From positions 4,092,001-4,156,000 of the forward strand of contig JAWZSP010000001.1 in assembly GCA_034401135.1 (NCBI GenBank): a DNA stretch of 64,000 nt. The letters run 5' to 3'. Source of the DNA: Volutella citrinella. Lineage: Eukaryota; Ascomycota; Sordariomycetes; Hypocreales; Nectriaceae. Both the position numbers and the translations under genes were made by a program. Below, piece by piece: positions 46,401 through 56,652 of this stretch. Numbering within the stretch: the stretch's first letter is position 1; each line of letters opens with the position of its first letter. The notes below the pieces were generated by a model. The model made no database searches, was not told the origin of the DNA, and worked only from the letters and a program-made list of their open reading frames with translations.

Positions 46401-47171
46401 TGGGCTGCCTGAAGGAAAAGTGGCAAACAGAAGGAGGCCCACGACGCATTGGCTCGATGTGGTACGCGCCCACTATCAACACCAACCACATGGCCTGGCC
46501 GTGGCGGATGGACCTTGGTCACGATGGAGGCCCTTTCGGCTGTCGGAGGATGGCGTGGAGCCTGCCACAAGCACGCCGTTTCTCCCAGAGTGCCGCGAGA
46601 GGCAAGGCGGTCCTGCGGGTCGCACACCGGTCGCCTGGCCCCGTCCATTTACGACGACGATGTATGGACAGCGACCACAGAGGCGGGTGCACGCAGAGAG
46701 GCTATCGAGGCCGGCAGCTCGCATCCCGCCCGTCATGCGCCGGGGGGGAGGGTCGACTGCCGTGGGCTGATACGAGCGCTGTGCAGCCCGGCGCGATGCG
46801 CAGGACGCTCAGCTCGACATGGTGCAGGCGGCTGCCGGGGTGGGCGGCGAGCGTGAAGCACGACACTCGTGGAGGAGGGCACTCGCTGACGAGGGCGGTG
46901 ATCACAGCGGGGGGAAGGGGGGCGGATCGTGGTGTGATGGTTACGGCGCCTTTATTATTGGACAGTCTATCTGGTGTCTAGATCTGCAATGTACTGCTGG
47001 TAGGCTAAGGTGAGGCAAGGCAAGGCAAGGCAAGGCAGAGTAAGCAATGTACTGATGGTGGCAGTCGGTCAGGAGTCGCAGACTCGGATCGCATCCGCAG
47101 CTCTGTCCGGCAATTGGCCGCTTATGGGTTCGCTCCATCACCCCCCCAACCCGTCCTGGACCTCGGCCGTG
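43413..47171. other. Intergenic region, 3.8 kb, tail-to-tail between the NDT80-type gene and FOL1
   Basis: No supported gene. A 15-base A run lies at 45309-45323, a degenerate GNGAG pentamer array at 45879-45893, and (AAGGC)4 at 47017-47036. Open frames up to 240 codons occur near 46.3-47.0 kb, but on several frames and both strands at once, as expected in GC-rich DNA without stops. The first 500 bases, with T-rich and A-rich tracts, fit the 3' UTR of the NDT80-type gene. Confidence 0.6.
47017..47036. repeat. Tandem pentamer (AAGGC)4
   Basis: Four perfect copies preceded by a variant GAGGC unit in register, about 135 bp beyond the FOL1 stop codon. Confidence 0.9.
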
Positions 47172-48894
47172 TCACACCCTCCAGATGGCATCGGACATCT
47201 GGGCCACGGTAACCATCTCGGTCGTGTCGTGCACCCGAACGACGTCGGCGCCGCCCTGGACCGCCGCCGCTACCGTCGCGGCCGTGCCCCACGTCCGCCG
47301 CACCGGCTCCTCCACGCCCGTCACCTTGCCGATGAAGCTCTTGCGGCTCGTGCCCACCAGCCACGGGAGGCCCTCGAGGCCCGGCCAGTACCGCAGCTCC
47401 TCGAGGTGCCGCATCAGCTCGAGGTTCTGCTCGGCCGTCTTGGCGAAGCCGATGCCCGGGTCGAGCATGATGCGCCAGCGCCGAATGCCGGCGGCCTCGG
47501 CGGCGGCCACGCGCTTCCGGAGCTCGGCGGCGACGCCGGCCACGACGCCCTCCGGGTACGAGACCAGAGAGCTCATGGTCTGCGGCGTGCCGCGCATGTG
47601 CATCAGGCAGATTGTCTTCTGCAGCCGCGCGACTGTGGGGAGCATGGCCTCGTCGAGGAGGCCGGCCGAGACGTCGTTGACTATGTCGGCGCCGCTCGCA
47701 ATGGCTCGCTCGGCCACCGAGGCGCGGTACGTGTCGACGCTGATGGCGACGTCCTTGGCCTCTGGCAGCGATCGGATGAGCTCCACGACGGGCACGACGC
47801 GCGACGCCTCCTCCTCGGCCGACACCTCTGGGCACCCGGGAGCGGTGGACTGGCCGCCAACGTCGATGATGGTGGTTCCGTTGCGGGCCATGCCCAGGAT
47901 GGTCTGGACGAGGTTCTCCCGGTTGTTGACGCCCCCGTCTGAGAAGGAGTCGGGCGTCACGTTCAGGATGCCCATTACGTGAGTGCTACGGGTCCGCGCC
48001 ATTGGCTTGAGGGAGGTGGTGGCGGACAGAGGGGTGACGGACGACATGGGCTCGGCTGCGGGAAGCTCATGGAGGTAATCCTGGACCAGCTTCCACGGCT
48101 TGGAAGGGTCTACAGCCTTTGCCGGGGCGAGCCTGGGGGGCACAGGTTAGTCTCGATATCTCCATCTGACTGAAGTTGTGTGCGCGTGAGCATACTCAGC
48201 TAGGGGTCTCAGCACAAATTCTCTCTCCACAATGCCGATATGTGGCACTTGCAGCCGCTCGTGCTTGACCGTCTCGTTTCCGTAAAGCAAAATGTCCAGG
48301 TCAATGTTGCGCGGGCCCTTTTCGATGACCTTTTTGCGTCCCATCTCGCGCTCAATGGCTTGGAGTTGGTCGAGCAATGCGAGTGGCTCCAGCTCCGTCT
48401 CGACCTGAACAGCCTCGTCAGCTCTTGTCGATAATAGTCGTCGAGTTTCAAGCAAGCCGTCTCACCTCGCAAGCCCCGTTGAGGAAGCAGTCTTGGTCCT
48501 TGAAGTACATGGGCTCCGTTTCCCACAGACTGCTGGTGCGCTTCACGCGGATTCCCCTGCTGTTCATCTCATTGCAGGCGCGCTCAATCTCAGCAACGCG
48601 ATCACCCAGGTTGCTGCCGAGGGCGATGAAAGCCGTACGCTTACGGGGGCGGCTCCCGCAGCTACCGGCGTTCTTGCAAGCACAGCCACATGCCGAGCGT
48701 CTTAAGCTGGGCAGGGCGGCGGCAGGAGGAGCGGCGCGCACTCGGGCGCTCGTCACGATGGAGGAGGCGACGGCGGCGCGTTGCCGTTGGGACTCACGAG
48801 CGGAGCAGAAGGCGCGCAGAGGGCTGGTGTAGGCATTGCGACGGGGTGCCCGAGCGCGGGAGATTAATGGCCTGTACGGGAGGAATTGATTCAT
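47172..48894 (-). CDS. fol1: Folate synthesis enzyme, HPPK-DHPS bifunctional
   Basis: Makes 7,8-dihydropteroate in two steps: pyrophosphorylation of 6-hydroxymethyl-dihydropterin, then condensation with p-aminobenzoate. Minus-strand exons 48894-48466, 48404-48196 and 48132-47172 join to 532 residues. HPPK shows FIALGSNLGD at about 89-98 and GPRNIDLDILLYG. DHPS shows NVTPDSFSDGG from about 270, then DVGGQSTAPG, SVDTYRASVAE, NDVSAG, LDPGIGFAKT and GTSRKSFIG, which cover the pterin and phosphate sites. The first 87 residues are rich in Arg, Ala and Ser and nearly free of acidic residues, which suggests a mitochondrial presequence, as for yeast Fol1. The N-terminal dihydroneopterin aldolase domain of the yeast trifunctional enzyme is absent and must be encoded elsewhere. 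DHPS is the sulfonamide target. Starts before 48894 lack ATG. Identification is secure. Confidence 0.95.
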
Positions 48895-50075
48895 TGTGAT
48901 GGCCCTGGCCCTGGCGACATGCTGCGGCGTGCAACTGTCGATGGGTGAATGGTGAGCCCAGATGTGGATTTGGAGCAATGAGATTTTGCGATAAGGCGAC
49001 GGCGGGGGTGTGGGCGTGGGGGCCAACGAATGGCGCGGCCTGGCTGGACGAGGCTGTCAACCAGCCAGCGAACCAGGAGTCTATCACCACCAGGGGCATA
49101 CAGACGGCATCACGAACTTGTATTCTACATTGTATGGTGGGAATCGGACGTTCCAGAACCAGGAACTTGGGGTGCAGTTGGAATGCCATGCCAATTGCCC
49201 AAGAGGGGAGGTCCAGACGCTGTGAGTCGCTGGCCGCTGGTCAATGTGGGCTTGGTGGGTTTGGCAGGTGGCCAGGTCACGGGGTCATGGCTGATGTTAG
49301 CAACAAGGCGCCATCACATGCCAAACGCTAATCAATCAGCAGCAAGTTCCTCTTGTGGGAATCCTAGCGAACACAGTCACTCTGCGACTCAGGATCTGGT
49401 CTGGGAGTAGGCGCCCGGGCGGGGGACTCCGTAAGGGTCGATCCGATTCATCGCACGACCCAGGCACAGACTCGTAGCAGTCAGGCTTCTCGGAGACGAC
49501 CCGGGGAAATGAGCGAGATCGGACAGCTAGACCTCGATGGCATCAGAGTCGAAATCGTCCCCGACGCATCCTGCTCGTGCAACCGAAGAAGCCGCAGCAG
49601 CCAATGGCCTCTGCCCGGGGCAGGTGCTGTTCCTCGGCTTCCCCAGATTTCTGGCGCATCCGGCTGCGACGCTAGCCCGGTCCAGGCATAGCGCCGGCCC
49701 CCGTCACGTCCCATGGCTCGGCCGGGGCGAGCACCTCCAGTGACCTCACGGGGAGGCTGACGGGGCTGTACAGTGTGCCGCCCGTGGGATGCGGTGCCGT
49801 CGCTGGCGCTGGGCCTCGGCATGTGGCGCCCTGGCCTGTCCCATCCTCTCCGCCTGGCCTCGCCTCCTCGCATCGGCGCAAGCAATCCCTCCCCTTTGCA
49901 TCTACATCTCCAGCCGACAACTCCTCCTCTTCTTCCCCAGACTCCTCTTGCTTTGCCGACTGCCACCGTATTTATACAGTCCCCCCCCGCACCGTCTGTC
50001 GAGGCCCAGCTTGTTCCGCGCGTTACCTGCACAACCTCCACCGCAACAAATCCTCACATCACCACTTCCTTCAAG
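48895..50075. promoter_or_regulatory. Divergent promoter region of FOL1 and the nitronate monooxygenase gene
   Basis: About 1.2 kb separates two divergent start codons. The NMO-proximal 200 bases are strongly CT-rich on the plus strand and contain a TATA-like TATTTATAC at 49969-49977, about 100 bp before the ATG. The FOL1-proximal part is G-rich on the plus strand, which is C-rich on its sense strand. No gene is visible. Confidence 0.5.
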
Positions 50076-51329
50076 ATGGCCTCCCCACGTACGTCACCCC
50101 CCTCGCGTCGCAACCCCCGGATTTCCCCTCGCTAACCCACACGCCAACAGAGAAGATCCGAACCCCTCTCACCGATCTGTTCAAGATCAAGCACCCCGTG
50201 CTGCTGGCCGGCATGAACGTGGCTGCCGGCCCCAAGCTCGCCGCCGCCGTCACCAACGCGGGCGGTCTCGGCGTCATTGGCGGTGTCGGATACACCCCCG
50301 AGATGCTTCGCGAGCAGATTGCCGAGCTCAAGAGCCACCTCAACGACAAGAATGCGCCCTTTGGCGTTGACCTGCTGCTGCCCCAGGTCGGCGGAAGCGC
50401 ACGAAAGACCAAGTTCGTCCCCCCCGAAATAAGGTCCCCGAAGGGAACCGTAAGCTGACTGTCGTTGTAGCTACGACTACACCAAGGGCAAGCTCAATGA
50501 GCTCACCGACATCGTCATCGAGTCCGGCGCCAGGGTCTTCGTCTCCGCCGTCGGCGTGCCCACCAAGGCCGTCGTCGACAAGCTCCACGCCGCCGGTATC
50601 GTCTACATGAACATGGTCGGCCACGTCAAGCACGTCCAGAAGTGCATCGACCTCGGCGTCGACATCATCTGCGCCCAGGGCGGCGAGGGTGGCGGCCACA
50701 CCGGCGACATCCCCACCACGGTGCTGATCCCCGCCGTCGTCGACATCTGCAAGAAGGCCAAGTCTCCCCTCACCGGCGGGCCCGTCGAGGTCGTCGCCGC
50801 CGGCGGCATCTACAACGGCCGCCTCCTCGCCGCCGCCCTCATGATGGGCGCCTCGGCCGTCTGGGTCGGCACCCGCTTCATCCTCACCGACGAGGCCGGC
50901 GCCCCCGAGGCCCACAAGGAGGCCGTCCGCACCGCCACCCACGAGGACAACATCCGCACAATCATCTTCACCGGCCGCCCCATGCGCGTCCGCAACAACG
51001 ACTACATCAACGACTGGGAGGTCAACCGCCAGCAGGAGATGAAGGAGCTGGCCGCCAAGGGCGTCATCCCCTACGAGGCCGACGTCGACAAGCTCATGGC
51101 CGCCCAGGAGGCCGCCGAGAAGGAGGCCGAGGAGAAGGGCACCGCCTCTGCTGGCGGCAGCGGCGACGACGACGACGAGGACATCTTTGACAAGTACCGC
51201 CCCCACCTGATGGGCAAGTGTGCCGCCGTCGTCAACGAGCAGAAGTCGGCCAAGGCCGTCGTCGACGAGTTTGTCGACGACGCCGTCACCTGGATCCAGC
51301 GCGGCAACCAGATGATTGCGAAGCTGTAG
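50076..51329 (+). CDS. Nitronate monooxygenase (2-nitropropane dioxygenase family), PTS1 type
   Basis: An FMN-dependent TIM-barrel enzyme that oxidises alkyl nitronates, such as propionate-3-nitronate, detoxifying nitro compounds. Exons 50076-50088 (only 13 nt, encoding MASP plus one base), 50151-50412 and 50471-51329 join to 377 residues. Family blocks include HPVLLAGMNVAAGPKLAAAVTNAGGLGVIGG near the N-terminus in two parts, the flavin-site block AQGGEGGGHTGDI, and GGIYNGRLLAAALMMGASAVWVGTRF near the phosphate site, also seen in parts. An acidic DDDDED loop precedes FDKYRPHLMGK. The last three residues are AKL, a type 1 peroxisomal targeting signal, so the enzyme probably works in peroxisomes. 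The second donor is GTTCGT, off consensus, but the joined KTNYDYTKGKL is typical of fungal homologues. The tiny first exon is inferred from frame and splice signals. Confidence 0.93.
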
Positions 51330-51935
51330 ACGGTCTCCCTCCCTCCCTCCCTCCCTCCTCTCTCTCACACACATTCACACTCACGCAAGCACACCCTCTC
51401 TCACGCCCACATGTGGCATGATACCTATACTTGTAGACTTTGAGCATTGACGCATTTCCGTGTACTACGTACTCTTGAAGCCGCACTATTTTCGCCGCAT
51501 GAACAAAATCAAAACAATTCAAAACTACCCCGTGTCCATGTGCCTCTTGCTATGTGAAGACCTGATAGCTTTGCATTTACCTGGTATTATGGAGTGAATT
51601 AAAACAAGGAAAAGAGAAAGTAGAGACGTTGAATGAAGAATGATTAAAAAAAAAAAGACACATCTATTTCGTACTAATCAAAGGCAACCGATATTGGCAT
51701 CACATGTTTACGCCGGCACCGAAATGCATCCCTTGCCCACCACAGTCATGTCGAGACGTAAGACGCGCCTCTGGCCCCGGCGAGGGTCGTACCGAGCAGC
51801 TTTTACGTTACTGTTCTTCCATCGCTAGTTCTTTTTGTCTTCGTCAATTGTCTCCACCCAAAATAGGTAATCCGACTGGCGCACTTCCCGTCGCTCTATC
51901 CACCACCAACGGCACACGCACCCCAAATACGTCGC
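51330..51935. repeat. Convergent 3' region of NMO and GLO3, with (TCCC)5
   Basis: A 606-bp spacer between facing stop codons. Five TCCC units lie at 51336-51355, seven bases after the NMO stop. The remainder is AT-rich, as expected for 3' UTRs. No gene is visible. Confidence 0.7.
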
Positions 51936-53625
51936 TCAGTTTCCGAGATAGGATCGGATGGCTCCCTGCAGCTTCGTGGCACCCTCGCCCACCATGGCCG
52001 TCAGATTGTCAATGTCGTCGGCGGCGGTGATGCCAAACTTGCGCACGAAATCCTTGGCGGCCGACTCCAGATCGCCATACTCCTCCTCGGGCTCGTCCTC
52101 CGGTCGTCCAAAGTAGGCGTTGGACGAGATGGCAGTGGCTCCCTCGAAGCCCTGGAGCCGGGTCTTGGCCTCGGCCTGCGCGTTGGGGTCAAAGGCGCCC
52201 TTGCCAAAGAACTCGTCCGAAGAGATGCCCTTCTGCGTGCCGAACTTGTCGCGGGCATAAGTTTGCGATTCGTCTGCCCGTCCGTTAGCTGATGTCGAGA
52301 ACAGAAGCAAGAAAAAGGGTCCAGCTTGGACGAGGAGATACACATACCTTGGACAGTTGCCTTGACGGGACCGACAGAGCCGAAACCGCCAGCATTCTTC
52401 TTCTGGGGAGCGGCGCCCTTGGGGCCACCAACCTGGCCAAAGCCCAGCCGGGCCACGCCCATACCCAGGCGTTCCACCTCGGCCTCCGACTTCTGGCGCG
52501 AGTGAGCAGCGACATTGCGGCTGGGGCTCACGGGGGTGGGGGAGATGATGGTGGCAGCCGAGCTGCTGTTCTTGGTGGCAGGGTCCTCTTCGGCGTCAGG
52601 GTCGTAGCCCAGCTTTGCTATGCGATCCGCCTCCTCCTTGGCCTTGCGCTCGGCCTCGTCAAAGTCAATCACGTCGCCAGTCACCTTCTTGGCGCCCAGC
52701 TTCGTTGCCTTCTTAGCACCCAGGACGTTGGCCTTTCGAGGGCCGCCGGCGCCAGCGGTCTTGCGCAGAGCGGCCGAGGTGGTGATTCTGCTGGCCGCGG
52801 GTTTGGACTCGACAGGGGGTTTAGCGAGAGGCGATGCGGCGCGTGCGATGTCCTTGCCGTTTCCATTGCCGGAGTTCAGGAAGGGGGACGGTGTTCGGCC
52901 GACGACGGGAGGGGTGCCGGTGCGAGAGATGGGCGGGGTGGGCTTCTTGATGGCGGGCTTGTCCCACGAGGAGAAGAAATCGTCTTCAGGCTCGCCGGCG
53001 GGGGTCGAGGAGCCGTCGTCGGCAGCGTCAATGATGACCACTTCGCTAGGGAAACTGTATATCCGTGTTAGCCACATGGCCCATCACGGAAGCGGCCGGG
53101 AGGGACACATACTCCTGGGAGTCTCGCAGGGCACGGCGCTTCAGCTCCTCCTTGTACTTGGTGGCGGCGTTAGACTGGTACTTGGTCTTAGAGTCTTTGC
53201 TGTTGAGGGCAGCGGTGCCGCCATTCTGCTGGAAGAACTTGGTGGCCGACTCGTTGCCGCCAACCTTCATCAATCGCAACTGGTCCCATTGCCACTCTGC
53301 GAGTCCTCGTTAGCGCCAGTAACACACGGCGCGCGGGTTTGACATACGATCAAGGTTGGTGGACCGCACGAATGAGATGTGGACACCTAGGTTTCGGTGG
53401 TTGGAAGAGCAGTCCAGGCACAGGTAGATGCCAAAGGGAACCGACGTCCACGTAGGGTTCTTCTGGCCGCAGTCGAAGCAAATCTACCACACGTATGCGT
53501 TAGCAGGTGGAGGTGCGGGCGACGTGCGCGCAGGCGTGTGTTTGCAGGCTGACCTTGTTCGCCTGCTTCGTCTTTAGCTTCTCGAAGATCTTCAGCGACT
53601 GCTGCTTGGTCGCGAGAGCGCTCAT
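51936..53625 (-). CDS. glo3: ADP-ribosylation factor GTPase-activating protein GLO3 (ArfGAP2/3)
   Basis: Stimulates GTP hydrolysis on Arf1 during COPI coat cycling between Golgi and ER. Minus-strand exons 53625-53554, 53483-53348, 53296-53113, 53054-52348 and 52273-51936 join to 478 residues. The ArfGAP zinc finger has C26, C29, C46 and C49, followed by [14 protein letters not shown], which holds the arginine finger (R53 by position). Exon 3 completes the domain through [15 protein letters not shown]. The middle is Ser/Thr/Pro- and Lys-rich and likely disordered. The C-terminus carries the Glo3 motif [11 protein letters not shown] and a second repeat-like [10 protein letters not shown], with [14 protein letters not shown] beyond. 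These C-terminal motifs separate GLO3 from Gcs1-type ArfGAPs. Some donors are off consensus (GTCAGC for intron 1), but all joins keep the frame. Confidence 0.94.
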
Positions 53626-54064
53626 CCTGGCGGTGGGGGGTGGGGGCTTGGCTTTCGGGGCTTGCAATGGCCTGGCGCGGGGGAACAATAGGTGCGGCGG
53701 CGTGGGATTGCGTTGCAGCAACGCGACAGTTGGCTGGTCAGATGTCGACGGTCGAAGGGGCGGGCGGGCTCTGGCGAGAGAAGAGTACAGATGTCGACGG
53801 GAGGTTCAGGAGACGGTCATGGAGTGGAGGGCCACTCATCTGGTAAAGTGGCATAATAGTAGTTGACCATCCCTGATTGGGCACCAATAGTTCCCCACGT
53901 CGGGATTCTGCCAAAGGCGGTGAGTGCTCCGGACTTGGTGAAGACGGAAGCTCCATCCATGCTCCCACAACCCGTCCTCGAGGTTGCCAGCCACAGCCCA
54001 AGTTTTCCAATTCCGTACGACTGCTGGGACCCTGTCCCGGGACCATGGCTGTCGCAATAACATC
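53626..54064. promoter_or_regulatory. Divergent promoter of GLO3 and TIM21 with a 13-bp direct repeat
   Basis: A compact shared promoter of 439 bp. The 13-mer CAGATGTCGACGG occurs twice in the same orientation, at 53739-53751 and 53788-53800, with start-to-start spacing of 49 bp. The duplicated element contains the palindrome GTCGAC and lies 114-175 bp from the GLO3 start. It may be a binding site shared by both genes. Confidence 0.5.
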
Positions 54065-54931
54065 ATGATGAGACACGCCCCATCGCTGCAAGCGCTCCGC
54101 CCATCCGCGGCCCACGGCATCCCCACGTTGCGCCCAACGCTCGTCCTCCACAGGCAATACGCGACCCAGAAGAGCTCCGAGAATGCGACCCAGCATGCGA
54201 AACGCAGGGCGGTGACCCCCTTCAACGACAATGGATATGTACCGTGGACGGAGCTGTCTGCGGGGGAGAAGGCGGCCCGGGCGACCCAGCAAAGCTTCAA
54301 CTTTGGCATGATCATCGTTGGTCTCGTGCTCACGGCAAGTCCCCTTCGACACAGTTGAAAATAGATGGCCTTGCTCTGACCTTTTTCTTTTATTTAGACC
54401 GGCGTGGGGTACGTCCTGTGGACCGACGTCTTCTCTCCCGACAGCAAGACTGCCCAGTTCAACCGCGCTGTTGATAAGATCAAGGCAGATGCCCGATGCC
54501 TGGAGCTGCTCGGCAACCCCAAGAAGATCACCGCACACGGAGAAGAGACACTGAACAAGTGGAGGAGAGCACGACCGGTCTCGTGAGGCTCAAAGTCACC
54601 ACGATGCGCGTGAATTGATGCTAAATTGTTGCCCCCAGGTCCACGGAAAGAACCGACAACCAGGGAAATCACCACCTCATCATGCACTTTCATGTAAGTT
54701 GGCCCTTGCAGACCAATCCATCTACTCTGCTGACAAGAACAGGTGGATGGGCCCCTGAACAATGGAATTGCCCAGCTACACATGATCAAGCATAAAGGCC
54801 AGTCCGAGTTCGAGTACAAGTACCTCTTCCTCGATGTCAAGGGCCACGATAGAATCTACCTTGAGAATGCCGAATCCTCGCGGCCCGGCTCAAACAAGAC
54901 GCTGAGCTTTTTCGGCGTCAAATGGGGTTGA
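54065..54931 (+). CDS. tim21: Mitochondrial inner-membrane import subunit TIM21
   Basis: TIM21 links the TOM complex and respiratory-chain complexes to the TIM23 presequence translocase. Exons 54065-54334, 54398-54582, 54639-54693 and 54743-54931 join to 232 residues. The Arg-containing, acid-free N-terminus up to about RQYATQ is a mitochondrial presequence with a plausible cleavage near residue 32. A single TM helix lies at about 80-97 (FGMIIVGLVLTTGVGYVLW), followed by the intermembrane-space domain with SPDSKTAQFNRAVD, KWRRARPV, VDGPLNNG and the terminal LSFFGVKWG. Intron 1 (54335-54397) has a GC donor (ACG/GCAAGT) and a normal TTTAG acceptor. A GT donor 9 nt upstream (GTGCTC) would also keep frame but would shorten the helix by three residues. 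Two in-frame ATGs stand together (54065, 54068). The assignment is secure. Confidence 0.93.
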
Positions 54932-56409
54932 TACCGAAATTCTGACGGTGGTGCCCTGACCACCAGTAGGGTGTGCATACAATAGTTCTGACGGATAGTT
55001 TGGATGGAAAAGATTGCGACGCCATTCGTATGGCCCAACGGCTGAGGCTGACGTGTATTTTAATCCTGTATAACACTGTAACTGTGTTCAATGAATGATG
55101 GCATCTTGTACAAACAGACTCAGGAATATGATTGCCCACTGTCTTGCTGTGGTTACTGTATTCTTGCGCAATGCCGAAGTACCTACGACGCCCTTCGCAG
55201 AAAACTACTTATGCATGTGCTGTTGATTAACGATGCTGATGCGACTTAACGGGCTTTATTTGTGACATTGCTTAACTGCTTACATGATTGCAGCTGTAGG
55301 GAGCGGTGGCGACAAGGGCCTTGGCTCTCAAGCAACTATGTGGTGTTGGCTTGTGCGTTCCGTACGTTTGAGCCTTCTTGACAGTCTTGCTGTTCCGTTC
55401 TTCTCGGCGACTTTCCCGTCGAGTTGCACATATGGGCCGAGAGTTATATGGCAGTACGTACTGGTCTCAATGGTTATCAGCTGCACTTTTCTGCCTCGCG
55501 AACTGCCCACCGGACCTCGCAAGATCGTCTTGGCTAAACAGGGTCACTGGATCCCTTTCTGGCTCCCAAGCTGGGGTTCTTGGAGTTATCAAGATTCGGA
55601 ATGGAGCTACACGGCAAAGTAACTGATACACATCCAGTGACGGAAACTAACCTGACAGTCGGATGCCCTGGATGCTCTGGTCTTGAACTCAACTGGCGGG
55701 GCAACAGTATGTTGCATGCTATCTTTGCAAGACTCATGTCAAAGTCAACATCTCAATAGAGTGGATTTAAAGAGTTTCTTTGCGAGGTCTTGTACATGAA
55801 CCCAGGCTGGCTAATAGGGGTTTACCGGTTGTCAATCATGATCGCATCAACTTCAAATTGGCTTCTTGTTGCTCTAACATGTATTCCAGATTGTATTCAG
55901 AGTTTGTTCTTAGAAGAAGATGTTTCTTGCCATTGCTTCCTAGTTTAGCTAACCGATATTTCCCTTTCTTCCCCTAGCCCTCATCAGCTCCTTCTTCTTC
56001 TCCATGGACGCTGGAGCCGGCAGGTAAGGGGGAAGAAGCCGCATTTTTTATACAAATTGGGCCGATTAAGGTTAACTGGCAAGGTTATCGGCAAGAGTCA
56101 TCACAGTTGTGCAGCTCGGATGTCACAGTTGGTAATTACTATTGAGTTTGTATCTGTTCTTGCGGGTGAAGCTTCCTGTATGCACCTTGAGGGGCTTAAA
56201 TACAGCCAGAGCTGGACTTATGGCAAAAATAAAAATAATTAAATAAACATGTATAGCTGAAACAGCAAACCATGGATATTCGAGAAACCCGATTCTATTT
56301 CTACAGCCCTTTGTTAGAAACTGTTTTACTTTTAGTCTTTCAAACTATCAAGCGACACAGTCAGCTGTTTGCTCCTCGAAACCAGCCTTCCAACTCGTAA
56401 AGACAGTTC

Positions 56410-56652
56410 ATGTTCACCACAGCACCTCATGTCCTGACCATGTACGTGTTTCCCTGTTTGCTCATCTCTTTGGTCCATGCCCAAGAATGCCCGAAAGGCG
56501 AGGCTTATCAGGGTATTGAAATCCTATGCCCGCCAAGAGCAACTCGACTGCTCGATCCATATGGTTGGACTCAGACCCTGCTTGGAGACATCCTTCATCG
56601 TGTTGTTGAGGTGTTGAGCAAACTCTGCCGGAAGCATTGCTCGGGATGGTAG
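56410..56652 (+). CDS. Possible small secreted cysteine-containing protein, 80 residues
   Basis: A weak candidate in the low-GC patch. The ATG at 56410 (or M11, at 56440) is followed by a hydrophobic stretch YVFPCLLISLVHAQ, resembling a signal peptide with an AQ/E cleavage. The remaining residues include four cysteines and no membrane segment. The size and layout match small secreted proteins of fungi, but the frame has no homologue that I recognise, no intron, and a chance origin is quite possible. Confidence 0.2.
   Translation: MFTTAPHVLTMYVFPCLLISLVHAQECPKGEAYQGIEILCPPRATRLLDPYGWTQTLLGDILHRVVEVLSKLCRKHCSGW

Noticed and set aside
46259..46981. 240-codon plus-strand ORF between the NDT80-type gene and FOL1
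   Set aside because: Several frames on both strands are open here at once, there is no ATG at its start, no domain and no splice partners; a chance frame in GC-rich DNA.
47010..47942. 310-codon plus-strand ORF
   Set aside because: It lies antisense to the DHPS domain of FOL1, and its Arg/His/Gly-rich composition is the shadow of GC-rich coding sequence.
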